Shown: positions 56,101 to 64,000 of the stretch, piece by piece | Layout: each line of letters opens with the position of its first letter | Position numbering within the stretch: the first letter of the stretch is position 1 | Source of the DNA: Brachionus plicatilis | Lineage: Eukaryota; Rotifera; Eurotatoria; Ploima; Brachionidae | Reading direction: 5' to 3' | NCBI GenBank assembly: GCA_010279815.1 | Contig: QEOQ01000439.1 | Span: 176,772 to 240,771, forward strand | Length of the DNA stretch: 64,000 bases | Position numbers and translations under genes: made by a program | The notes under the pieces: model-generated | Database searches by the model: none | Seen by the model: the letters and a program-made list of their open reading frames with translations, nothing else | What the model was told of the DNA's origin: nothing

Positions 56101-59100
56101 TTGAGTCAGAGTGTAGAATGTATGCTGATGACAGCAAAATTTTCAACATTTATAAGTCTTCTGAAGTTTTGCCCTATACCCTTCAAAATGACATTTTTAA
56201 AATTGAAGAATGGTCGCGAAATTGGTAGGTGCAGTTAAACCACAAAAAGTGTAAAATTATGCATTCTGGGTCAAAGAATAAAAATATCAAGTATTTTATG
56301 CACGATACGGGTGGAGTTCTTAGTGCTCTCTCGGTTAGCCAAGGTGAGAAGAATCTTGGTGTCTGCGTAACAAGCGATTTAAAATGGTCAATGAATATTA
56401 ACACATCAGTCAACAAGGCAAACAGAATGATTGGGGTCATTAGAATATTTTTTAAGGGTCTTAGTAAGAATGCTTTTCGTCTGCTCTACATGACACTGGT
56501 TCGTCCACGCCTAGAATACGCCATTAGTGTTTGGTCACCGCATTTGAAACAAGATATAACTCGAATTGAAAAGATTCAAGAAAGAGCAACTAAGCTTGTT
56601 GATGGATTAAAGAACTTAACTTATACTGAAAGACTGAAGGCTCTATCTTTGACAACTCTAGAAGAGAGACGTGTTAAAAGTGATCTTATTCAAATTTTTA
56701 AGAGAGTCCATAACTACGAGTCGGTTAATTTAAGATATGGTTTGAAATTTGTACAGAAAAGTTATGCAACAAGAGGTCATTCGTGAAATAAGTAGAAAGT
56801 GTACACCACGAGACGTGTTTTTGACAAATAGAATTGTACCTTATTGAAATAAATTGTCTGAAGAAGCGATTACGGCGAAGAGTTTAAAAAGTTTCAAGGG
56901 TTTTTTGTGTGTAAATTGAATGGTAGCTGCCAAAGCTCACTTTTGAGCTAAGTACTTCGGTACTGCATACGTGCTGCAGTTAAAACTACTACTACTACTA
57001 CTACAAGAGGTGTTTGATGCCAAAATGTTCCTCTCAAAACCATGTGGTCAAGAATTTATGACGCTCGATTATTTACATTTCGGAAAAAATCGAGCTTTAC
57101 TTGTGATAAATAAAATGTATACAATTATTGTTTACATTTTACAAGGATCAAATGTAAGTAACACTTGATCCTTGTGTAGGGGAGATGATTTTTAAATCGT
57201 TCCGTAAAAATTGTTAAGAACCAGTATTATGAATTTAAAAAAAATTTTTGAAAATATTTTTTTCTATATTACATCAAATTTTTTCTTAAAAGTAGACAAT
57301 TTTTTCTTAAAATAAAAACAAAATTAATAAAAAAACATTTATTTTTACATTCAGTATATTTTTTAACATATTTTTTAATAATTATGGTAATTTAAGCAAC
57401 CTAAAAAGCATATTATATTAGAGGAGTTTTTTGGACCCCTTCAGTACTTAGCGTACAAAAAAATTTCCGGTGTTTGAGTGTTAACCATGTGCGTTTAAGT
57501 TAAGAAGGAGCATAAGTACATGCTCCAATACGTCTAACGAGAAGATCGGATAGACGGACCCAAGGGTACTAATGTAAACATTACAACAATAACAATTTAT
57601 TTGTTTATTTAATAATAAATCAAAATATTAGGTCCAAAGTAAAGTTTAACTTTAACTTATAAAATATTTTTAAAGTCAAATCAGACTTTGACCAGAGTTG
57701 TTTAAAAGTCATCAAGTCAAAGTCAAGTCAAGTCCTTTGACATGACTTGAAATTTTTTTTTTTTAAAAAAAAAGTCTTTTGACTTGACTTGAAAAATTAT
57801 TTTTTTTAAATAAATCTTTTGCCGTTCCATGTTGTTATTAAGGCGGCCATTTTTATTTCAAAGTCTTTGAAATGACTTTTTTCAGAAAAAAAAATTCAAG
57901 TTAAGTTTAAAGACTGTGACTTGATTTTGAAAAGACTTTAAAATGACTTTTTTTTCTGACTTTGACTTCAAAAAAAAATAATTTAAAATTAAGGTTTAAC
58001 TTTGACTTTAACGCTAGAAGCACCAAACGGGGTCAAATGACTCTTTTTAAAATTAAAAATGTTTTAAGGCTTTATTCGAAAAAAAAAATATATTAAATTA
58101 ATCATATATCAATTTTAAATCATGTAATTAAAAAAAAAGATTCCTATAAGAATTATTTCTCACATAGTAGAGATAAATCATCAAAGTTTCAATTTCAATT
58201 TCATTAATCAATAGCTTAAATTTATAAATTCTAATAAATTCAAGCTAGATGAATCATTCTAATGCTGTTGTTTGCTGGTAATCTATTAAAGTCAATGACA
58301 TTAAAAGCTAAAAAAAAAAGAAGAAAAGATAAAACGACAAGTTACGGATTATTTTGGTCCCAATTATCTTGCTTTCTAACTTTCATGCCTTTTTCTATTT
58401 TTGAACTAATGTTCCTTTTTTATTTTTATAATTTTATTTTTAGGTAATAATTTTTCATTTTTAAAAAAAAACACAAAAACACAAAAAATTTTATTTATTT
58501 TTTTTATTTGGGCTGTTTCACCATTTAGGTTTTCAGCCTAGTTTATTGATTAAGCAAATAGAGATAGAATGTTTGAAGAAAAGAAAAAAAATAAAGTAAA
58601 ATTGGATAAAAGATAAAAAAGAAAAATCTGTCCATTTTTTCCATTAAAAATTTGTCCACAAAAAATTTTATTTTTATTTTTTTACTTCTTCTTAAAGGAG
58701 GTTAATTCAATTCAATAAATAAATAAATAATAAAAGCAATTTAGATTTATTTATTCGTGGCTTTGCTAATTTGCTAATTAATTAATTTTTGTCGCTATTT
58801 TTTTCTCTAATAAAAAATTTTCTCTATTAAATTTTTTTTCTCTAATAAATTTATTCTCTATAATATTGACACTTAATTATCTCTTTTTTTTTCTCTAAAA
58901 TAAAAATTCTCTAAAAATTTTCTTCTCTATTATGAACGTTTCAGACCACTGAATTATAACTTAATAAAAAATCAAAAAGAGTCATTTTGACACCTTGGTG
59001 CTTTTAGTGTTATGTAAAATATTTTCAAAATTCATTGCCAATAGATCATTAGAAATCGATTAGTTGTCTGACATTGAGCCCAATTTTTTTCCATTTAGTT

Positions 59101-62100
59101 TTTTTGTTACAGATTCCTCCCACACAAAATTATTTTTAAAAAAATTACATTTATCTCCGACTGGGAATGAACAGTAATTTTATTTGCATTTGGCTCTTTT
59201 TTGTTCACAATCTGAGTTATATTTTTCTTTGTGCCAAGATCCACAAGTCTATGGTATTCATCATCCCATCTCCCATAGCACAAATCAATGCCTCCAATGA
59301 ATCCAACTGTTTGGTCAATTACAACAAACTTTTCATGATGAGACCACATGAACACACCATCGAAAAAATGATCCGGATGCCTGAGCACTTTGATATTGGG
59401 GTTGGATCCGTGCTCGGTCAAAATCTGCCTTGTCCTAAGACTCATTAAATCAATTACCAGTGTGATCTCTTTGTACAAAAGAATGTAAACTTTGACTCCT
59501 GCTTTGGCCTTGTTGAGCAAAATTTTGTCCAGTCTGTATTCGAAATCATCAGTGGGCCGCTTGAGGTAGAGCTCGGGACACAGCCACCAGTCGGCTATGT
59601 AAATTTCCTCCTGAGCGCCGTTCAGCGCGTGCATTATGTGCTCCATGTAAGTGGACGAGTTGACATACCATCTGCACAGCTGGCTGGCTCGATTTGGAGC
59701 GAATGAGCCATACCGGAGTAAAGTCTTGTCATTAAAGTCTTTGCCCGAATTGCGCACCATGAGCGTTATTTTTTGAAACCAGTCGTTCTGTTGATGCGAG
59801 CTTTTGCACTTAAGTGTGAGGCGACGTTCCAAGTTTTTGATTTCTATGGCGTGGTACGCATTGGCCTTGATTGTCATCTTGCACTCGAAGGCGCAATCGA
59901 CCAGCATTACAAAGCTTATTGAATAATTGAGAAATGAATTTAGGTAGACTATGAAGGTGTCTTTCAGGCAGAACCAGCGCTTTTCGTACCAGATTTTGAG
60001 TTTTTGACACAGAATTCGCGATTTGATGCAATTGCCGTACAGTTGAATGTCGCCAGACTTTTTGCAGAGCAAGTCTTCGATTAAAGATGGACTCAACGAT
60101 GATATAAATGATAAGGGAGACACAGAGAGAAATGTGTGCTAGAATAGTGGATGTTTTAGGGTGTTTATTTTACCGAAAAATTAGGGTAGGGTTACATAAT
60201 AATTCAAAAGTGACATCCGTCCTCTAAATTTTATCTAGATAATAGATATGCCAAGATTTTTTTTTTCATAGAATAATTTTTTCATAGAGTTATTTTCTAG
60301 AATTTTTTTAGAGTTGTTATAATCAGAGTTATTTTAAAGTCACAAGTCTCAAGTCAAGTCCAGGTCCGGACTTTTTTTTTCAGAAGTCCGAGCAAAGACT
60401 TTAAATTTTTTTTTAAAAAAAAACTCCTATTCCCGACTTTTTTTAAATATTTTCTTTCAAAAGTTTTACAGGGTTCAAAATGTAATACACCCTACGTATC
60501 ACTTGATCATCAGCTTCTCAACTGATGCGCAATGATAAGTAAGAATTAATACACTTGTCAAGTATCTCAGAAGATAGACGCTTCTAGATGCTGATATAAA
60601 CATTTATATAATAGCTCACATCTTGTCTTAAATATAAGCCCGTGTTCTTGACACGAACTCATGGGTATAAATAATGATTCCATTCTCAGTGCTTGGAGGG
60701 AGGTATGACATAAGATCGAAATTAAAAATTATCGAAAGGGAAAATTATCGACACCTAAAAATATCGAAACAAGAATTATCGAAAAAAAAATATCGAAAAG
60801 TAAAAATATCGAAAAAAATATTATCGAATAGGTAAATATCGAATCAAAAAATTATCGAAAGGTAAAAATATCGCCGAGTTTTGTTTAAACACTTCAATTA
60901 GTTCTTGCAGAAAAAAAACTTAACATTTATTAATCTAATGTTTTAAATCGTTATTACATAATCATGTTGAAATCTTTTCTAATTTTAGCCTTTAAATTAC
61001 CACGTTCTTTTAGTAATTTCTTTTCATTAATTAAAAAATAAAACAAACAAAAACTAAAATGAATTATAATTCTCCATTCGTAAACAAGTTGAGATCTTAC
61101 AAGAATTACAAACCCACTGACCCTCGAATTTCAAAGAAGAAGGTGAGATCTGAAAAACGAGATATGAACTGGTTGGTTGGAAATGGTTGAACAGTATACT
61201 CAGAATAAAATTGGGATGTTTTTTGACGGTATGGGTGAAAATTTGAAAAGTAATTGATAAAATTAGAACAACAAATTTAAGTTTTTTTTTATCGGTTTCG
61301 ATATTTTTTTCTTAAAATTTAGTTTCGATAATAAAGTAAAAAAATAACTAATTCGATAATTTTTTTTTTCGATACTTTTACCTTTCTATATTTTTTTTTT
61401 CGATATTATGTCCGTTCCCCGCTTGGAGAGATATTTTTAGTGATTACACTAACCATATAAATTGTTAGAGCTCAACAATTACTTAATAAACTATTCAAAA
61501 GTATACTTGTTTTATCATTCATTAACCCGCCTTACAAAAATTTTGAATACAGAAGAAGAATTGTGGGAAAATTGAAGTTTGAGATCAAGATCAAAAGATC
61601 AAAATATATTTAATATTTTATATTTAAATATATTTTGAAAGATAATAATGAAATTGATTGATTTTAATGAAAACTTACTTTTAAAGACAAAAAAATTAAC
61701 TGTTTTAAAATTTAAATTCAAAGTTAGTATATATTTTTTAAAAATTATTAAAATCAGATAAATCAATTAGATTAATTAATTTTTAAAATTTTAAATGATC
61801 GTTTTGATCTTAAAATTTGATCTGAAACTTCAATTTGCCGAATTGTGAAGACATTAATGCTAAAATTTGTGTTGGGATCCGTACAAGCGGAAGCTTAACT
61901 GGCCAAAATTTTCAGAAACCGTGACATTATAGGGGCAACTTTATAGCGGGCGGTCATTTAGCCGGTCAGCTTGACGATCAAAATTTTGGACCGCCTAAAA
62001 ATACTGTCAACTTTTTTTCAAAAAAATTAATATTTTTTCTTTATTTTTAAAAAATTTATAAATTTCTTACATAAGATTATCAAAATTGATAACAACAATG

Positions 62101-63405
62101 CAATCAAAAAAAAACCTTATGTGGAATAATTTTTTTTATTTTAAGTCAATTACAGTGCCAGAAACTAACTTGTCACATCATATCATATGATATCATTTGA
62201 TATCAACTGAAATCAGCTAATATCAGGAAAAAAAAATTATACACATATTTTTTCATATAGAAATTCAAATTTTAATTTATCTGATATTATCTGATATCAA
62301 ATGATAATAGCTAATATCAGCTGATATGAGGAAAGTTTAAACAAATGATATTAAATGATATCAGATGATATGATGTGACAAGTTAATTTCCGACACTGTA
62401 TAAATCAAATCTATCAAGAATGTTTTTTTTAAGTAAATTAAATTTTAAACATAAAATTAATTTAAAATAAAGTAAGCATAAAAAGTTAAATTAACTTACA
62501 TACCACTTGAACAACGAAGAACTAGAGGAGATCTAATAAAAATGTTCAAGCTATTCAAAAGTATAGAAGAACTCAATTGGCATTTCCATCCTTAATCATC
62601 AATGCCGAGAGGCGGTCAAAGAAGCATCTTGAGAAGGGAAATTGTCAGATTTTGCAATCAAAGACACAACTTTTTCAATAATAGAATCATGAATTTTTAT
62701 TAAGGCCTAATCAGACGAAATTATCAACTCGGAAACAGTGAATAATTTTATAAACAAGTTAGAAGGTCAATGGAAAACTGCTATAGGGCGTCATCTTCAG
62801 TTGAGGCGCTCTGTAAGCTAGGTTTATAGTATACCACAGCTCGTTATACTACTAATGCTACTACTACTACTATTAAAAAAAATTATTTTTTTATTACAAA
62901 TTTAGCTAAAAGTTGGTTTGATATTATTAAAAATAAATCGTTTTTTTATTGAAATGAATACAATTTTTGGTGATTATTTTTAAATTGTTAAATTTAGAGT
63001 GATATTTTTTCATTAATGTCTGACAAATATCTATTGGTTTTACATTTTTTTAAATCAAAATTTCTAGAAAAAATAGACCACTTTTTAAAATAAAACGAAA
63101 TGTTAAATTTGGGTTACTAATATTTTTATACATTAAAATAAAAAATTTCGGTTTCTAATCAAATTAAACGGAGAATGCCCACAAAATTGGTAACCCGACC
63201 CTAGAAGAAATGAAAACTCACCACAGACCGATGATTTCTGTAAGGCGGAAATGTCAATAATTTTTCAATGTATTGTGCAATGTGTCTCTGGTAAGGGAAA
63301 TTAAAGAAAAGTTTAAGAGTTTTAGTACTAAAATGTACTCATACTTACGCAATGTTTTGTTATTTGACTATCGGCAATCAATGTTTCTAGTTGTGTTGGA
63401 AATAA
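46759..63405 (-). CDS. PLD1: Phospholipase D (PX-PH type, PLD1/2-like), 12 exons, 5' incomplete
   Basis: Hydrolyses phosphatidylcholine to phosphatidic acid and choline at membranes. Exons on minus, 5' to 3': 63405-63349, 63287-63222, 60138-59149, 54138-53802, 53754-53648, 53599-53231, 49725-49606, 49552-49442, 49395-49301, 49254-48820, 48762-48546 (end uncertain by one base), 46890-46759. All have GT/AG borders and compatible phases, giving about 1011 residues in the window. Domains in order: end of PX (LTFPPYRNHRSV), PH (KRWFCLKDTF…), HKD1 HHEKFVVID with GGIDLCYGRWDD, variable linker, TPRMPW, ARDLARHFIQRWN, YIYIENQFF, HKD2 VHSKLMIVDD with GSANINDRS, and the conserved C-terminus GIVPSEIW. 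Both HKD motifs are intact, so it should be active. AATAAA lies 15 bases past the stop. The first PX exons are outside the window. Introns hold several transposons. PLD1/PLD2 cannot be separated here. Confidence 0.93.
47649..48211. mobile_element. GGGTCTAGTGG TIR element carrying a gene fragment, 8-bp TSD
   Basis: The termini GGGTCTAGTGGAAAATGTGA and the inverse are flanked by AAAAATAA (47641-47648, 48212-48219). TGTGAAC/GTTCACA and TGGTCACA words recur in both arms. The interior (about 47780-47980) is different in composition and encodes a C2H2 zinc finger on +. It lies in the last PLD intron, opposite in sense to PLD. Confidence 0.9.
47833..47973 (+). CDS. 46-residue C2H2 zinc-finger frame inside the TIR element
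   Basis: The ATG at 47833 gives 46 residues. The frame is open upstream to 47779 without an ATG (…LNARE KAIHYREKA). The C-terminal PCDLCGELMKNIKDVKLHMA followed by NKH is a canonical C-x2-C-x12-H-x4-H finger. AATAAA overlaps the stop. No frameshift or stop is visible. Likely the 3' end of a host gene captured by the element, or a small DNA-binding protein of the element itself. Expression is unknown. Confidence 0.5.
   Translation: MTEIPRNFECFLALSKHANPVPCDLCGELMKNIKDVKLHMANKHKN
48546..49725 (-). CDS. PLD1: PLD exons: second catalytic half with HKD2
   Basis: Five exons: 49725-49606 (LESYPYLIPKSYT), 49552-49442 (ILRSVDDWSAGISKTETSIL…YIYIE), 49395-49301 (NQFFITTCHPTKDI), 49254-48820 (FIFLPLLPGFDRINAIKAVQ, VHSKLMIVDDNYVLCGSANI, NDRSLIGKRDSEVAAL), and 48762-48546 (VSDEFYNMF, YDEVFKCLPSD). 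Introns here are 53-65 bases except the outer ones. Confidence 0.93.
49726..50422. other. PLD intron with dense TACGTAATTTTACG words
   Basis: 49990-50200 contains six or more TTTACGTAA/TTACGTAAAAT words, several forming short palindromes. AT-rich elsewhere. No gene. Confidence 0.5.
50425..51003. mobile_element. TA-flanked foldback element, copy 3
   Basis: The ends CCATAAACTCGAG and the inverse of TCGTAAACTCG lie next to TA (50423-50424, 51004-51005). The arms share ACTCTAAGAGTAAAGCCCAA with 17011-18110 and 26104-26796. More diverged than those two. In a PLD intron. Confidence 0.75.
51040..51660 (+). repeat. GACTT-rich dispersed repeat, two partial copies
   Basis: 51040-51310 is the reverse-complement relative of 1030-1300, and 51520-51610 repeats part of it. 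It shares GTCCCAAAAAAAAGTC, AGGCTTTATATC/AAGCCTGATCTAG and CCTGGACTTGGACTTTT. Non-coding, in a PLD intron. Confidence 0.5.
52013..53150 (+). pseudogene. 5'-truncated CR1-like non-LTR retrotransposon with (ACT)n tail
   Basis: RT blocks in order: SGVPQGSVLGPILFVIYIND, LSYADDLKIIG (intact YADD), EEKDLGVYITNDLKW, KANRALGMI, LLYTALVRPHLEYAVSVWSP, VQRRATKLL, LTTLEERRKRGDLIQMYK, FNFLTNRVVDIWN. One in-frame TGA at 52308 and a frameshift near 52700 interrupt it. The 3' end is (ACT)n at 53117-53150. The fragment starts inside the RT palm, so it was dead on arrival. Inserted in the PLD intron opposite in sense. Confidence 0.9.
53231..54138 (-). CDS. PLD1: PLD exons: variable linker and RMPW region
   Basis: Three exons. 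54138-53802 (LLDEKETGFQYLN…, Lys-rich) and 53754-53648 encode the poorly conserved loop between the catalytic halves. 53599-53231 returns to conserved sequence with YYWIGKDYANVYKEDF, TPRMPW and ARDLARHFIQRWNQCK. The donor CAAA|GTAATT lies only ~80 bases from the (ACT)n tail of a retrotransposon inserted in the next intron. Confidence 0.9.
54139..55976. other. PLD intron, AT-rich, with one retro-like repeat
   Basis: Apart from the 54838-55010 repeat I see no element with defined ends. Minus frame 55060-55266 is low complexity. Near 54480-54790 words such as TTTTACACATTTAAC and CTGCAAAA recur loosely. Confidence 0.4.
54830..55010 (-). repeat. Inverted partner of 58377-58735
   Basis: Minus-strand copy of a ~190-bp unit ending (on its 3' side) CTCCTTTAAGGAG hairpin, GAATTGAATT and AATAAATAAATAA. 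The other copy lies 3.5 kb away in opposite orientation and holds an extra insert. The tail layout matches short retroelements. Confidence 0.6.
56007..57003 (+). pseudogene. 5'-truncated CR1-like retrotransposon flanked by a 30-bp TSD
   Basis: The 30 bases at 55977-56006 (starting CAAGAGGTGTTTGATG) recur exactly at 57004-57033, directly after the (ACT)n tail, so the insertion is precisely bounded. RT blocks: TSGVTQGSVLGP (P to T change), YADD, EKNLGVCVTSDLKW, KANRMIGVI, LLYMTLVRPRLEYAISVWSP, QERATKLV, LTTLEERRVKSDLIQIFK. In-frame TAG at 56226 and a stop at 56784 before the last blocks. The first residues of the open frame (QEVFDAKMF) come from target DNA, not the element. Lies in the largest PLD intron. 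Confidence 0.92.
57034..58007. other. PLD intron with a GACTT-saturated repeat
   Basis: 57640-58007 is packed with AAGTC, GACTT and CTTGACTTGA words on both strands (AAGTCAAAGTCAAGTCAAGT…), with partial inverted symmetry around 57820. 57034-57640 is AT-rich with a short patch at 57420-57580. No gene recognised. Confidence 0.5.
58012..59009. mobile_element. piggyBac-like non-autonomous element
   Basis: The ends CGCTAGAAGCACCAA and (inverse) CACTAAAAGCACCAA recall the C-x-CTAGAA termini of piggyBac elements. The left flank is TTAA (58008-58011) and the right flank TTAT (59010-59013), a one-base change from TTAA. GTCAAATGACTC/GAGTCATTTTGAC extends the TIR. The interior contains the repeat unit 58377-58735 and a run of TTCTCTAATAA words (58795-58930). 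No transposase. Confidence 0.65.
58377..58735 (+). repeat. Interrupted copy of the 54830-55010 repeat
   Basis: The two halves 58377-58490 and 58680-58735 match the inverse of 54830-55010. The ~190-bp insert between them is bounded by a repeated CACAAAAAATTTTATTT word, which would be its target duplication. The frame 58262-58447 runs across it and is not a gene. Confidence 0.55.
59149..60138 (-). CDS. PLD1: PLD exon: PH domain and first HKD motif
   Basis: 330 codons between acceptor TCTAG|CAC at 60138 and donor AAAT|GTAAT at 59149. FLSVSPLSFI at the start matches the PX-PH linker. PH spans about residues 20-130. ADWWLCPELYLKRP and the HKD1 block HHEKFVVIDQTVGFIGGIDL follow. This exon is clearly less A+T-rich than its surroundings. 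The stretch after 59149 up to 59107 is intron read-through. Confidence 0.95.
60139..60690. other. PLD intron with GACTT-type repeat remnant
   Basis: 60270-60480 contains AAGTCACAAGTCTCAAGTC, CAGGTCCGGACTTTTT and related words, as at 1030-1300 and 57640-58007. 60480-60690 is less AT-rich without a frame. Confidence 0.45.
60699..61420. mobile_element. ATCGA-saturated TIR element carrying a gene fragment, 8-bp TSD
   Basis: Perfect 8-bp GCTTGGAG at 60691-60698 and 61421-61428. Termini GGAGGTATGACATAAGATCG and (inverse) GGGGAACGGACATAATATCG. About ten TATCGAAA words in the left 170 bp and five in the right 130 bp, in opposite orientation. The middle (61050-61200) differs in composition and encodes a 43-codon frame. 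In a PLD intron. Confidence 0.9.
61059..61190 (+). CDS. 43-residue basic frame inside the ATCGA element
   Basis: ATG at 61059, stop at 61188. It reads MNYNSPFVNKLRSYKNYKPT, then DPRISKKKVRSEKRDMNW. AAGAAG|GTGAGA at about 61141-61149 is a strong splice-donor-like site, so the first ~28 codons look like a captured first exon. No family recognised. Distinctly less A+T-rich than the element arms. Confidence 0.35.
   Translation: MNYNSPFVNKLRSYKNYKPTDPRISKKKVRSEKRDMNWLVGNG
61566..61839. mobile_element. GGCAAATTGAAG-family element, small copy, 8-bp TSD
   Basis: Flanked by GAATTGTG (61558-61565, 61840-61847). The left end has decayed to GGAAAATTGAAGTTT and the right end keeps CTTCAATTTGCC. Serves as the empty-site reference for the nested hairpin at 14253-14568. 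Confidence 0.85.
61848..62152. other. PLD intron spacer
   Basis: 61870-62000 is a less AT-rich patch (GGATCCGTACAAGCGGAAGC…, GGGCGGTCATTTAGCCGG…) with no open frame I can assign. Then AT-rich. Confidence 0.35.
62153..62398. mobile_element. Tc1/mariner-type MITE saturated with GATATC
   Basis: The ends CAGTGCCAGAAACTAACTTG and (inverse) CAGTGTCGGAAATTAACTTG are next to TA on both sides (62151-62152, 62399-62400). CAGT ends with TA duplication are typical of Tc1/mariner derivatives. The 246-bp interior is filled with TGATATCA/CTGATATC words, about a dozen. Non-coding. In a PLD intron. Confidence 0.85.
62490..62870 (+). pseudogene. 3' stub of a CR1-like retrotransposon
   Basis: EQRRTRGDLIKMFKLFKSIE matches the LEERRKRGDLIQMYK block of 52013-53150. 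Later blocks (REIVRFCNQRHNFFNNRIMN) and a degenerate (ACT)n tail at 62850-62873 follow. Stops throughout. The third such insertion in PLD introns, all on +. Confidence 0.75.
63222..63405 (-). CDS. PLD1: PLD exons: C-terminal part of PX domain
   Basis: 63405-63349 encodes LFPTQLETLIADSQITKHC and 63287-63222 encodes RHIAQYIEKLLTFPPYRNHR-SV; both are phase 0 at each end. This matches the helical end of the PX domain (…YLxxLLxxPxYRN…) directly before the PH region. The intron between them is 61 bp. No long open frame covers them; they were found from splice borders and homology to the next exon. Confidence 0.82.
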
Positions 63406-64000
63406 CTGCAAGAAAAAATTAATTTTCTGAGACAACAAAATCAGACTTGTTTTTAAGTGAAAATTAATGTGACCATGATCGTGATCGCATGATTTTAGAC
63501 CTGTCTAACATTTATGGACAATTTTGATGCTTTTAAAATCTTTTTAAAAAATCTTGATTTTTAAATCTCTCATCTTGTTTGTAAATAAATTTTCTTTTAA
63601 AAATTAGAGTGGAAAATAAAGATATTTTTGATTTTTCTTAAAGTATTTGACGATATTTAATGTAAATCTAATCTATCTTTATCATTTCAACCTCAGTTAA
63701 ATTTAGGTTATACACTGAATTCTTCAGGTGGTACAATTTAGAGCGCTAACTATTAAGAACCTTTGGATAAAACGATTTTTTTATTTTTATCTGTTTATTT
63801 TATTCAAATTTTCCAGCATTCTTCGGCTATTTCAGCTTTTTTCAATTTCTCAATCTTAAAATCAACAACTTTAATTGAAGAAAACTTACAATAAAATTAT
63901 CAAAGGTTTGACTTAATTCAGAATATGAGTTTGAAGAGTTAGGGTATGAGAAAATTAGAAAGATTTTGCAGAATGTAAGAAATGATTAAAATAGTAAAAG
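63406..64000. other. PLD 5' intron or flank to window edge
   Basis: AT-rich. On minus at about 63900-63810 a short stretch reads KVVDFKIEKLKKAEIAEECW, coding-like, but I cannot place it in PLD. No further PX exon recognised. Confidence 0.35.

Noticed and set aside
58262..58447. 61-residue + frame inside the piggyBac-like element
   Set aside because: It crosses the border of the inserted 58377-58735 repeat and has low-complexity Phe/Leu composition.
59167..59448. 93-residue + strand frame over the PLD HKD1 exon
   Set aside because: Antisense shadow of conserved PLD coding sequence.

Overview
The window is eukaryotic, very A+T-rich by eye, and looks like an invertebrate animal. The host genes are metazoan-type: an inward-rectifier K+ channel, a PX-PH phospholipase D, a Ly-6-like protein and a Tctex-type dynein light chain. 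They have short exons with GT-AG introns, or no intron at all. Very high A+T, single-exon genes in an AT sea, CR1-like retroelements ending in (ACT)n, and a secreted tandem-repeat protein made me think of a monogonont rotifer (Brachionus-like). That is an impression, not something the sequence proves. No tRNA, rRNA or CRISPR array was seen.

Layout of host genes: a Kir channel exon on + (4999-6344); an intronless FAD-dependent oxidoreductase on + (11322-12707); an intronless Tctex1-domain dynein light chain on + (35228-35812); a spliced gene for a secreted protein with 83-residue tandem repeats on + (39463-40757, with a TATA box); a two-exon Ly-6/three-finger GPI-anchored protein on - (45759-46280); and a phospholipase D on - (46759-63405). 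I reconstructed the PLD gene as 12 exons whose reading frames all join. Its 5' end runs off the right edge.

Most of the rest is mobile-element debris in layers. (i) Non-LTR reverse-transcriptase fragments: 50-166, 7750-8665, 15510-16230 and its duplicate at 24604-25320, 26900-27516, 52013-53150, 56007-57003 and 62490-62870. (ii) LTR elements: a decayed Ty3/gypsy pol (27950-29430), and a short gypsy-type element with both LTRs, a CTTG target duplication and one 401-codon open frame (41576-43230). (iii) DNA transposons: a decayed DDE transposase with D, D and E motifs (21871-24190), a decayed Mutator-like transposase with a SWIM motif (32213-33200) and a possible N-terminal fragment (7085-7357). 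(iv) More than a dozen foldback/MITE elements, many with boundaries fixed by target-site duplications and several nested in one another.

The most novel material is in the foldback elements. One set begins GG and ends CC, makes 8- or 9-bp target duplications, and often has inverted repeats of 100 bp or more. Two members carry what look like captured gene fragments: a 46-codon C2H2 zinc-finger frame at 47833-47973, and a 43-codon basic frame ending near a splice-donor-like site at 61059-61190. Several elements are also filled with many copies of one short family-specific word (TGACC, ATCGA, GATATC, GACTT, TACCTAAT, CTCTA and others). Six or more such insertions lie inside PLD introns, which explains why that gene spans nearly 17 kb here.
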